DNA of 64,000 nucleotides from an uncultured Pseudomonadales bacterium (GTDB lineage Bacteria; Pseudomonadota; Gammaproteobacteria; Pseudomonadales; Cellvibrionaceae), in contig CANKXO010000004.1 of the NCBI GenBank assembly GCA_947487765.1, positions 1 through 64,000 on the forward strand, written 5' to 3'. Each line of letters starts with the position of its first letter. Position 1 is the first letter of the stretch. Under the pieces are notes generated by a model. That model was not told the origin of the DNA and did no database searches. It worked only from the letters and a program-made list of their open reading frames with translations. The translations under genes and the position numbers were made by a program. Below, piece by piece: positions 15,217 to 23,638 of the stretch.

Positions 15217-16506
15217 ATGTTTTTAAAAAATAAAAATTTAAATCGCTGGTTTTGGAAGTGGCATATTATGGGTGGACTTATTACTCTGCCTATCATTTTA
15301 TTGCTATCCGTTTCAGGCATTATTTATTTATTCAAGGCAGACTATAACGACATGGTATATAGCCATATATTATTGGTTGAGCCTCCTGCCAGTAATAGTG
15401 AAGTGGTAAGTTATCAAGCACAATTGGATAAAGCGAATGCGTCTTCTAGCCGTCATGTGATGCAGGTATTTTTGCCCGAATCAGAAAACCATGCAACAGG
15501 CTTTCGTTTGCATGGCAAGGGTCATAGCCGAGATATTCTGTATATAAATCCTTATTCTGGCGAAATAACGGGAGAGGTAAAGCAAAAGCAAACTTTGATG
15601 TATAAAATTCGTAAGTTGCATGGCGAGCTATTACTGGATACACCAGGTACCTTAATTGTTGAGCTTGTAGCCAGTTGGTTTGTGGTGCTGATTATTACTG
15701 GGCTCTATATGTGGTGGCCAGCAAAAAAATTTTCCATCGGTAGTTTTTTCAGTGTGAGGCGGCATCAAGGACGCCGAATATTTTGGCGAGATATTCACGC
15801 AGTCTTTGGTTTCTGGTTATCAGTCTTTATGTTGATCATCATTGCCGGTGGCATGCCTTGGACAGATATTTTTGGGTCACAGTTAAAATGGGTACAAGAA
15901 AAAACGCAGACTGGATACCCTGAACACTGGCGTTCAACAAAAGGATTAGCCTCTGAATTAAAAGGGGTTGATTTCTTTTATGATGGTTTATCCTTAGATG
16001 AAATTGTTGGTCTTGCTAACAAACAAAACCTTAAAGGAAAAGTAACTATTAAATTATCAATGGAACCACAAGGGGTGATTACAATTTCAAACCGGTCATT
16101 TTGGTTGCGTGATCAAAAGGTATTTCATCTTGATCAGTATTCAGGAAGCGTTATTAAATCCTACGACTGGTCAAATGTTGGTATTTTAATGGAAATGCGC
16201 CAAGTTGCGATGCGACTCCATCAAGGTGAGTATGGCCTTGCAAACTGGATAGTTGTACTACTTATCACCTTAGCATTTACAGTAAGTACTGCAGGAGGGC
16301 TCGCCTCTTATTTGATACGAAAACCAGGAGGACGTTGGGGGCTGCCAAAAACGCCTGCTCAATTTAAAGTAGGCCGAGTATTATTTTTTGGCATACTCTT
16401 TCTTGGACTATTATTCCCAATGTTTGGGTCAAGCTTGATTATTTTATGGCTATACGAAAAAGTGATTCATTTTAAACAAAGGAAAAATATTTTAGCCACT
16501 TCGTAG
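15217..16506 (+). CDS. PepSY-associated transmembrane protein
   Basis: The 429-residue inner-membrane protein has the PepSY_TM layout. A first helix (residues about 15-40, WHIMGGLITLPIILLLSVSG) is followed by a periplasmic PepSY-like segment, then helices near 145-165, 200-220, 345-365 and 395-420. The motif HIMGG and later HAVFGFW, plus RLHQGEYG, carry conserved histidines that may bind haem or metal. Such proteins are often coupled to TonB receptors and reduce ferric siderophores at the membrane. AGGA six bases before the ATG at 15217 favours this start over 15211. The spacing of 40 bp from the receptor gene implies one transcript. Confidence 0.85.
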   Translation: MFLKNKNLNRWFWKWHIMGGLITLPIILLLSVSGIIYLFKADYNDMVYSHILLVEPPASNSEVVSYQAQLDKANASSSRHVMQVFLPESENHATGFRLHGKGHSRDILYINPYSGEITGEVKQKQTLMYKIRKLHGELLLDTPGTLIVELVASWFVVLIITGLYMWWPAKKFSIGSFFSVRRHQGRRIFWRDIHAVFGFWLSVFMLIIIAGGMPWTDIFGSQLKWVQEKTQTGYPEHWRSTKGLASELKGVDFFYDGLSLDEIVGLANKQNLKGKVTIKLSMEPQGVITISNRSFWLRDQKVFHLDQYSGSVIKSYDWSNVGILMEMRQVAMRLHQGEYGLANWIVVLLITLAFTVSTAGGLASYLIRKPGGRWGLPKTPAQFKVGRVLFFGILFLGLLFPMFGSSLIILWLYEKVIHFKQRKNILATS

Positions 16507-16534
16507 ATTTTAAAAAAATAACGATTAAAAAGTG

Positions 16535-16611
16535 TAGACTATGAATTTTTGCCTAGAAAATTTTTCCTTTTTTAGAGGCGCTGTTTTCTTCTCTATTCAT
16601 AGTCTATTTTT
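16535..16611 (+). terminator. Long-loop inverted repeat with T-run, probable terminator
   Basis: TAGACTATGAAT at 16535-16546 is exactly complementary to ATTCATAGTCTA at 16595-16606, followed by TTTTT. The 48-base loop is unusually long. It lies just after the PepSY gene and before the convergent uvrD, where a terminator is expected. Confidence 0.55.
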
Positions 16612-16684
16612 AATGGGTGCTTTACTGGAAAAAAATCACTAACTAATAGTCAGATACGACCTTATTATTTCTATTAAGTCTTAT

Positions 16685-18925
16685 TTAAGTCGCTTGTAAA
16701 TTAGCATACTGCATCATTAACCACTTACTGCCTTCATTATCGAAATTTACCTGCACTCGAGCACTATTGCCTTTACCTTCAAAATGGATAATAACCCCCT
16801 CGCCAAATTTCTTATGGCTAACGCGTTGGCCTAAACTAAGGCTGGTTTGTCCTTCTTCATCTTCTAGATGAGTTTGACGTAGGCTGCCCTGACTTAAGCT
16901 GCCATTGTTATATCCACCAAATTTAACAGGTCTTTTTACTTCTGTTTTTAAACGAATTTCATGTAAACATTCTTCAGGAATTTCTTTAATAAAACGCGAC
17001 ACTCGATTAAACGTTTCGTTACCATGTAGGCGTCGCGATTCTGCATAGCTAATCGTTAGCTTTTCCATCGCACGAGTAATGCCTACGTAGCACAAGCGTC
17101 TTTCTTCTTCTAAACGCTCCGGATCTTCGATCGACATTTTATGAGGGAATAAATTTTCTTCCATTCCCGCAATAAAGACACAAGGAAACTCCAGTCCTTT
17201 TGCAGAATGCAGTGTCATTAACTGAACCGCATCATCAAACTCATCCGCCTGAGACTCCCCTGCATCCAATGAGGCATTATCTAAAAACTGCATCAATAAA
17301 GAAGCTTCTTCCTCTTGTTCTGTTTCATCTAAAGGTGTCGCTGCATCAGCAGGATCGAATGCTCGGCAAGCATTGATAAGCTCTTCAAGGTTCTCAACCC
17401 TTGCCTGGCCTTTTTCACCTTTTTCGTTTTGATGAAAATCCAACAAACCCGTGTGTTTTATCGCTGACTCGGCCTGCTCTGCCAGCGGCTTGTCTGCGTT
17501 TACAGTGTCTAACTCATTAATCAGTTGTAAAAAGCCGCCCACCGCATTAGCTGCTCTGGCAGTCAGGTTACTGGTAGTCACCATTTTTTCGGCCGCCTGC
17601 CACATCGAAGAGCCTTGCTCTCTAGCGTAGAGCCTTATCGCTTCAACTGTTTTGCCGCCGATACCTCGCGTTGGTGTATTAATAACTCGCTCAAACGCCG
17701 TATCATCATTGCGGTTAACCATTAAGCGCAAATAGGAGAGGGCATTTTTAATTTCAAGGCGATCGTAAAAGCGCTGACCACCATAAATTCGATAGGCAAT
17801 ATTTTCTCGTAGCAACACTTCTTCCAGGACACGTGACTGTGCATTGGAACGATAAATAATGGCACAGCTATCGTAGCGGTTACCGTCATTCATCCAGCTG
17901 TTAATACTGTTTACAATAAACCGTGCTTCATCTTGTTCATTAAACGCCGCATATAGATTAATCGGTTCACCATCTTTACCCTCGGTCCATAACTCCTTAC
18001 CTAAACGACCATGGTTATTAGTAATAACGCCATTGGCCGCTTTTAGAATCAAGCCTGTAGAACGATAATTTTGTTCAAGCCTCACGGTTTGCGTTTGCTT
18101 AAAGTCTTCTTCAAAGCGTTGAATATTTTCTATTTTTGCGCCTCGCCATCCATAAATAGATTGGTCATCATCACCGACAGCTGTCACTTTAGCCGTGTTA
18201 CCCGCCAGTACTCTCAGCCATGCGTACTGAATAGTATTGGTATCTTGAAATTCGTCGACCAGAAGAAAGGGAAAGCGGTGCTGGTAATGAGCAAGAACCT
18301 CCGGCTTATTTAGCAATAATTCATGAGCACGTAAAAGAAGCTCACCAAAGTCCACCAAGCCTCCACGACGGCAAACCTCCTCATAAGCGGTATATATCTT
18401 TAACATATTGGCTTCATAAGGATCAGCCGTTGCCTGTATATATTGAGGGCGTAAACCTTCGTCTTTTTGATGGTTGATATACCATTGAGCTTGTCTTGGC
18501 GGCCAGCGAGTTTCATCTAGCTGTAAGCTCTGACAAACACGCTTAACCAAGCGGAGTTGGTCATCACTATCGAGAATCTGAAAGCTCTGTGGCAAACCGA
18601 CATCTTGCCAATGTATTTTTAGTAAGCGATGTGCCAGACCATGGAATGTACCCACCCACATACTGCGGGTGCTGCCGACAAAATTACCCGTTAATAGCGC
18701 TTCTAAACGACCCCGCATTTCCCTTGCCGCTTTATTAGTGAAGGTAACGGCCATAATGGAATAAGGGGATATATTCTCAACCTGAATTAACCAGGCAATC
18801 CGATGGACTAGAACACGAGTTTTACCACTGCCTGCCCCTGCAAGTATCAGCTGATTACTGGGCGGAGCGGTGACTGCTTCGCGTTGGGCATCATTAAGGT
18901 CATTAAGAATTAAAGAAACGTCCAT
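16685..18925 (-). CDS. uvrD: DNA helicase II UvrD
   Basis: The 746-residue superfamily 1 helicase acts in nucleotide excision and mismatch repair. It has Walker A LAGAGSGKTR (about 28-37), VDEFQDTN (motif II), GDDDQSIYGWRGA (motif III), LEQNYRST (motif IV), LMTLHSAKGLEFPCVF (motif V) and RRLCYVGITRA (motif VI). The C-terminal tail includes VSHKKFGEGVIIHFEG, a UvrD-type tudor-like end. Length is close to the E. coli protein. A LexA box at 19046-19061 lies about 120 bp upstream, so SOS control is likely. Confidence 0.95.
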   Translation of the reverse strand: MDVSLILNDLNDAQREAVTAPPSNQLILAGAGSGKTRVLVHRIAWLIQVENISPYSIMAVTFTNKAAREMRGRLEALLTGNFVGSTRSMWVGTFHGLAHRLLKIHWQDVGLPQSFQILDSDDQLRLVKRVCQSLQLDETRWPPRQAQWYINHQKDEGLRPQYIQATADPYEANMLKIYTAYEEVCRRGGLVDFGELLLRAHELLLNKPEVLAHYQHRFPFLLVDEFQDTNTIQYAWLRVLAGNTAKVTAVGDDDQSIYGWRGAKIENIQRFEEDFKQTQTVRLEQNYRSTGLILKAANGVITNNHGRLGKELWTEGKDGEPINLYAAFNEQDEARFIVNSINSWMNDGNRYDSCAIIYRSNAQSRVLEEVLLRENIAYRIYGGQRFYDRLEIKNALSYLRLMVNRNDDTAFERVINTPTRGIGGKTVEAIRLYAREQGSSMWQAAEKMVTTSNLTARAANAVGGFLQLINELDTVNADKPLAEQAESAIKHTGLLDFHQNEKGEKGQARVENLEELINACRAFDPADAATPLDETEQEEEASLLMQFLDNASLDAGESQADEFDDAVQLMTLHSAKGLEFPCVFIAGMEENLFPHKMSIEDPERLEEERRLCYVGITRAMEKLTISYAESRRLHGNETFNRVSRFIKEIPEECLHEIRLKTEVKRPVKFGGYNNGSLSQGSLRQTHLEDEEGQTSLSLGQRVSHKKFGEGVIIHFEGKGNSARVQVNFDNEGSKWLMMQYANLQAT

Positions 18926-19045
18926 AGAAAAAGGGTCGCATAAGAAGGAAGTAGAATATTGATTAACTCAAGGCAGAAAGGCTAATACTTATCTCTTTTA
19001 AACTAACCTTTCTTGCCCGAATAGCCGCTTGGTATTCTACCAATA

Positions 19046-19061
19046 CTGTAAATTTATTCAG
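19046..19061 (-). promoter_or_regulatory. Predicted LexA box of uvrD
   Basis: CTGTAAATTTATTCAG fits CTG-N10-CAG with an AT-rich centre. The right half is less perfect (TCAG rather than ACAG), as in other uvrD boxes. It lies between uvrD and the divergent hexR-like gene, 120 bp from the uvrD start. Confidence 0.65.
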
Positions 19062-19090
19062 CCTTTTTCAATAAAAGGCTTATTTTTTGT
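19060..19090 (+). terminator. Terminator-like hairpin in the hexR-like leader
   Basis: AGCCTTTT, a five-base loop and AAAAGGCT are followed by TATTTTTTG on the plus strand. No plus-strand gene precedes it. It may stop stray transcription, or act in the leader of the gene at 19171 if the promoter lies upstream. Confidence 0.45.
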
Positions 19091-19170
19091 AGTTTTACTA
19101 CATAAAAATAATAAATAGTGCTTTAATACTACAAAAATATATCACCTAAAAAGGTATTTTCGAGACCCTT

Positions 19171-20007
19171 ATGCAGCTCACACAATCTATTGTGCGTAAT
19201 CTAGCCACCCTCCGTAAATCAGAGCGTAAAGTCGCAGACTATGTATTAGAAAATTTGTCGGATGTGATCCGCTTACGCATTACCGATCTGGCTGCACAGG
19301 CCGAAGTTAGTGAGCCTACAGTTATTCGGTTTTGCCGAGCGATTGGCTGTCGTGGATTCCAAGACTTTAAGATGACCCTGGCTCAGGACTTAGCGGCCAG
19401 CCCGGGGTTTGGTCAAATTACCGTAAACGAAACAGACTCCACGGAAGATTACTGCCACAAAGTATTTGATTCCACTGCTGATACCTTACGCAAAGTTCGA
19501 GACCAATTAGAAATCGGCGTGATTACACAAGCTGTCAACGCGTTATCAATTGCCAATCGGGTAGAGTTTTTTGGCTTCGGTGCCTCTGGCGCTGTTGCCG
19601 CAGATGCTCAACACAAGTTTTTTCGGTTGCAGCTAGCAACTGCAGCACACAGTGATCATCATATTCAGAATATGTCCGCGACGTCCATGAGTGAAGGTGA
19701 TGTTGTCGTTGCAATATCACAAAGTGGCCGCACCAGTGCGCTGTTACAGTCACTCTCGTTAGTCAAAGAAGCGGGCGGTACAGTAATTAGCATCGGCCCA
19801 AGTAACTCACCCTTAGCTGAGATGGCTGATATCGCCATCGAAGTGAATGTGGAAGAAAATACCGAAATTTATACGCCACTCTCATCCCGTATTGTCCACT
19901 TGGTCGTTATTGACGTATTAGCTATTGGTTTAGCTCAACGACGCGGGCCGTCACTAAAAGAGCATTTATTGAAACTGAAGAAAGGGCTAAAAACCTTACG
20001 TGTTTAG
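19171..20007 (+). CDS. hexR: HexR-like transcriptional regulator (MurR/RpiR family)
   Basis: The 278-residue regulator has an N-terminal HTH_6 domain (about 1-75) with LAAQAEVSEPTVIRFCRAIG, and a C-terminal SIS sugar-phosphate domain (about 115-255) with FFGFGASGAVAADAQHKFF and VVVAISQSGRTSALL. The overall resemblance is to HexR, which senses keto-deoxy-phosphogluconate and controls central sugar metabolism. It stands alone beside uvrD, so the targets are unknown. The HexR name is a best fit within the family, not a proven orthology. Confidence 0.82.
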   Translation: MQLTQSIVRNLATLRKSERKVADYVLENLSDVIRLRITDLAAQAEVSEPTVIRFCRAIGCRGFQDFKMTLAQDLAASPGFGQITVNETDSTEDYCHKVFDSTADTLRKVRDQLEIGVITQAVNALSIANRVEFFGFGASGAVAADAQHKFFRLQLATAAHSDHHIQNMSATSMSEGDVVVAISQSGRTSALLQSLSLVKEAGGTVISIGPSNSPLAEMADIAIEVNVEENTEIYTPLSSRIVHLVVIDVLAIGLAQRRGPSLKEHLLKLKKGLKTLRV

Positions 20008-20036
20008 GTTTGTATCAGCGCCCTTAAAATTTTTTA

Positions 20037-20606
20037 TCAAGTAATAACGGTATTAATCTCCACTGAATGATTCAGTGTCTGGTAAACCACACAGCTATGC
20101 TCAACAGCTTTAATAAGCTTGCTAGTCACTTCTTCGTTTAGTCGTTGTTTAGCTTTTATAGCTATATGAACATCAAACCTGCGGAAGCCAACACAAACGG
20201 CAGGATCAACTAATAAAGTACCTCTCGCATCAACGAACCCCTTCACTTCAACACTTAGACTCTCTAGTGTTAACCCCATGTGATTGGCAATAATACGCGT
20301 CGTTGAATCAAAACATGACGCAAGTGCACCACATAACAGGTCGCCAGGTGTGGCTTTATCACCGTCTCCTCCGAGCAAATGATGCACTCCTATTGTTACA
20401 GGAACCTTATGGCTTCTATCGATAAGTACCTGCGCATGCAGTGGGTCATTTGCTTTTATAGCGTTTGATGTTGTTTTTGCATAATCAATAATCTGTGCTG
20501 CTTCTGGGTTTTGCTTATAGCGATTGATTAAAGGGCCCTGCCTATCGCGCATGGAAATGGCCTTATCTCTCGTCTCTGTATTTTCTACTGCTAATTGAGT
20601 ATTCAT
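20037..20606 (-). CDS. OsmC-family protein
   Basis: The 189-residue product keeps the two family cysteines, C98 (ALASCFD) and C172 (EHSCVVY), that reduce organic hydroperoxides in Ohr/OsmC enzymes. The central helix TPGDLLCGALASCFDSTTR is typical. I prefer the ATG at 20606, with AGAGG about seven bases upstream, to an earlier ATG at 20666. It is the last gene of a minus-strand group with a methyltransferase and a winged-helix regulator. A role in oxidative or electrophile stress is likely. Confidence 0.85.
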   Translation of the reverse strand: MNTQLAVENTETRDKAISMRDRQGPLINRYKQNPEAAQIIDYAKTTSNAIKANDPLHAQVLIDRSHKVPVTIGVHHLLGGDGDKATPGDLLCGALASCFDSTTRIIANHMGLTLESLSVEVKGFVDARGTLLVDPAVCVGFRRFDVHIAIKAKQRLNEEVTSKLIKAVEHSCVVYQTLNHSVEINTVIT

Positions 20607-20689
20607 AGGGTTGCCTCTGCTTAAAATAGTAAGAGGCAAACGTACTAGCATGGAAATTGATAACACAATACGCTTGCCACTCTAATGTT

Positions 20690-21526
20690 TTACACTGATT
20701 TTTTAATGACTGCTTCAAGGTATTCTGACGGCACAATCATCGTGCCATCATTAGCGACATTAAACCGGTTAATTAATTGATGAATCGCTGTCTCTAATTC
20801 CTGTGCTCGCTCATCATTCAGGGATAAAAATGCCTTGTGTACAGGGCCATAATATTCTTTAAATAAGTCTATCCAGTGCTGTGGTGATTGATAACGAAAA
20901 ACATATTCTAGCTTTTCAGCTCGAATAAATTCTGACGACTGGGAAAAATGATCTTTTAAAAATGCTTCTGTACCCCATAAAGCAGGGGAGTTAAGACCGG
21001 ACGGCGGCGGGGCAAATCGACCAATAATTTTGAAAAGCTCGCCAATAAAGCTTGAAGGGGTCCAGCTGGCTAAGCCAATTTTTCCTCCCGGCTTACACAC
21101 TCGACGTAGTTCTGATGTGCTTTGTTGCTGATTAGGCGCAAACATAACGCCAAATGTGGAAACAACGTTATCAAAAAAATTTTCTGGAAAGGGCAGTGCT
21201 TCGACATCGGCTTGTTGAAATTCAACAGATAAGCCTTCAGCCTTTGCTCTGATACGACTTTGACCCAACAGATGCTCAACGTAATCTGTTGAAACGACAT
21301 TACAAAAACGTCGCGCAGCGGCTAGTGTTACATTACCATTCCCGGCTGCAACATCTAATACTGATTGTCCGGCATGAAGATCCATTGCCTCACACAGGCT
21401 TTCTCCTGTGATTTGTAATGTGACACCGATTTTACCGTAGTCTCCCGAACTCCAGGCTGACAATTGTTTTTGCTTAATGGCATTGTAATCAGGCATAAGG
21501 TTAAATTGATCTATTGCTGTATTCAT
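20690..21526 (-). CDS. Class I SAM-dependent methyltransferase
   Basis: The 278-residue protein has motif I VLDVAAGNGNVTLAAARRF (about residues 59-77), an acidic residue after strand 2 (VVSTDYVEHLL) and a motif IV-like region (NFFDNVVSTFGVMFAPN). The fold is of the UbiE/Methyltransf_11 type. The substrate cannot be predicted. The gene is 84 bp upstream of the OsmC gene on the same strand, and a regulator gene lies 170 bp further upstream. Confidence 0.85.
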   Translation of the reverse strand: MNTAIDQFNLMPDYNAIKQKQLSAWSSGDYGKIGVTLQITGESLCEAMDLHAGQSVLDVAAGNGNVTLAAARRFCNVVSTDYVEHLLGQSRIRAKAEGLSVEFQQADVEALPFPENFFDNVVSTFGVMFAPNQQQSTSELRRVCKPGGKIGLASWTPSSFIGELFKIIGRFAPPPSGLNSPALWGTEAFLKDHFSQSSEFIRAEKLEYVFRYQSPQHWIDLFKEYYGPVHKAFLSLNDERAQELETAIHQLINRFNVANDGTMIVPSEYLEAVIKKSV

Positions 21527-21696
21527 TTTTATTTCCTCACATAAATTCTTAGTTAACTTGCGTTATCACACCTCTATAGAACTGCATATAGCTAATGTCG
21601 ATAGGGAATATGGTAAGGAAAAGGGAGGTTAGCTTCTTGAAGAAAATGTGGGGGTTTTATGGGGATTTTGTTAATAGGGAAGTCATTATTTAGCTA

Positions 21697-23238
21697 TTAG
21701 TTGCGTAAATATAATAATTTATGTCCTAGTTTTTTGCCTAATAGGCCTATGACTTCTTCTTTCGATAAATCTTTTTTAATACGATAGGCTTCCTCCAAAG
21801 TATCTTTGGCGCCATTGGTATTTGATGAGAATAGTTTAGCTCCAGCAAGCACGACTCGTGGCATATAAAGGTAGCTATCCTCTTCACAAGCAATGGTTGC
21901 CTGTAGGATACTTTTCTCAATATCCGTTTTTAAATAGGCAATGGCAAGTATAGATCGCCATACAGATAGTCTACTATCCAGTGCACTGATATTAATACCG
22001 TACTCTAATTTATTGATCCCATCTTCGAAGTCTTTATCTAATAATTTAGCTGCGCCCAATGCAACCCACGCCTGTCCATTGCCAGAATTAATTCTTATTG
22101 CATTGTTTAGTAAAGGAATCCCTCTATCTAACATCCCAATATCGCAAAAAGCACAACCAGAAAAGCCTAATATTGTAGAGTCCAAACAATCCAGCTCAAG
22201 AGCTCTATTTGCCGATTGAATAACATCTTCTACAAAATTTTTTTGATCAATTAACAGTCCGACTCTATAACCAAACGCCAATAATAGTGACTGTAGTGCA
22301 GGCGCTAGTGGAAAATTAGGGTCAAGTTGCGCGCTTTCCTTTAATAGCTTATCAGCCTCTAAAAATGTTTCTGCACGCCAGCCTTTTAATGCTAAAAGCC
22401 CGTTCGCATGTAAGTAAAGGCTACGTGAATTGTTAGGTGCTTTTGATGTTGTTATTTTTTGTAGTATTGATTTATTTAACTGCGGCTCAAGATTAGCAAC
22501 AATATCAATCACTAATTGGTTCAGTAAATGAATGTCATCCAGGTTTTGAGTCGAGTAAGAAAACTCATCTGACCAGATTCTAAATCCTGATTTATTGTCA
22601 CTTAATTGTACGTTGACTAATAGCATCGAGCCGTTGTAACGAAAGTTTCCGTCAACAAGATAAGTAACGCCTATTTCTTCATAGATTTTTCTCGCCGTCG
22701 GCCTGATGTCCATCTGAGCATAATAGTCTGATTCTGAACTAATATTTAATAAAGAAACACGTGTCAGTAAGCGCTCTAGATCACTGGCAACTGTCATTGC
22801 TAATGTATTGTGTTCTTTTAAACCAGAGAGTAATTGAAAAGGTAAAATTAATAGGGAAATTTCAGGGAAGCTAACGTTTCCTTCTGTCTTTTTGTCTTCG
22901 TTTCCCAGAAAATTAGAATTTTCTGTCTGTCGAGTTTTTACATTACCTATAAATTGAAAGCCACGACCATGAATGGTTTTAATAAATTTTTGTGCATTTC
23001 CGTTGTCACTAATTGATTTTCGAGCAACTTTTATTGCACTTGAAATGGTAGCATCCGATACAACCTTTTCTTTCCAGATAGATTTCATTAAGTCATCACG
23101 GCTAAATACTTGATTCGGATGACTGACAAAGTGTAAGAGTAAATCAAAAATCTGCGGCTCAACAGATATTACAGCTCCATTTTGACGAAGCTCGAAATTT
23201 TCAGTATCAATAACGATATTGGAAAATAGATATTCCAC
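21697..23238 (-). CDS. Winged-helix (CadC/ToxR-type) regulator with TolB-like and TPR-like domains
   Basis: The 513-residue regulator has an N-terminal OmpR-type winged helix (about 1-100, LRQNGAVISVEPQIFDLL, ending HGRGFQFIG). Next comes a region (about 125-240) like the adenylate-cyclase-associated TolB-N fold, LLILPF with IGVTYLVDGNFRY and GFRIWSDEF. The last 250 residues form helical repeats of TPR type, for example DGINKLEYGINIS. There is no membrane helix, unlike CadC, so it is probably cytoplasmic. It lies upstream of the methyltransferase and OsmC genes on the same strand and probably regulates them. The signal is unknown. Confidence 0.82.
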   Translation of the reverse strand: MEYLFSNIVIDTENFELRQNGAVISVEPQIFDLLLHFVSHPNQVFSRDDLMKSIWKEKVVSDATISSAIKVARKSISDNGNAQKFIKTIHGRGFQFIGNVKTRQTENSNFLGNEDKKTEGNVSFPEISLLILPFQLLSGLKEHNTLAMTVASDLERLLTRVSLLNISSESDYYAQMDIRPTARKIYEEIGVTYLVDGNFRYNGSMLLVNVQLSDNKSGFRIWSDEFSYSTQNLDDIHLLNQLVIDIVANLEPQLNKSILQKITTSKAPNNSRSLYLHANGLLALKGWRAETFLEADKLLKESAQLDPNFPLAPALQSLLLAFGYRVGLLIDQKNFVEDVIQSANRALELDCLDSTILGFSGCAFCDIGMLDRGIPLLNNAIRINSGNGQAWVALGAAKLLDKDFEDGINKLEYGINISALDSRLSVWRSILAIAYLKTDIEKSILQATIACEEDSYLYMPRVVLAGAKLFSSNTNGAKDTLEEAYRIKKDLSKEEVIGLLGKKLGHKLLYLRN

Positions 23239-23306
23239 TATTATTAAGCCTCTGAGTTAATGATATCAACTGTAAAGGGGCACTTGCAAAATTAAGGTAT
23301 TAATCT

Positions 23307-23618
23307 CTATTCAAGTTTCTTTTTTCCAACAACCCAGTCAACAACGAGCCGTTCGCAAACCTTCCAAAGTGAATAGAAGATAACACTCATGAAAGCATTG
23401 AGCAGGATAATCAGCAATTGAAGTGCCGCACCTTCTTTTAATATCAGCCAACCAAATTGTCTGATCGCACCGATATTTGCCTGAAATAAAAAGAAAAGAT
23501 TAAGGGAAAAATAACCGAAAGCTAAGAAACAAAATGTCATCACACACAAAGTACTAAAAGGAGAGCGAGAGAGATAAGTAATTATTTTAGTTTTCATAAT
23601 AATCGGCACCCCTTTCAT
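23307..23618 (-). CDS. Small membrane protein of unknown function
   Basis: The 103-residue product has two membrane segments (about 23-48 and 62-85) and a basic tail ending VGKKKLE. The alternative ATG at 23597 gives 96 residues and is preceded by a distant AAGGGG. It sits between glmS and the winged-helix regulator, all on the same strand. No family recognised. Confidence 0.55.
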   Translation of the reverse strand: MKGVPIIMKTKIITYLSRSPFSTLCVMTFCFLAFGYFSLNLFFLFQANIGAIRQFGWLILKEGAALQLLIILLNAFMSVIFYSLWKVCERLVVDWVVGKKKLE

Positions 23619-23638
23619 ACTTGCGTTGTTATTATTCT

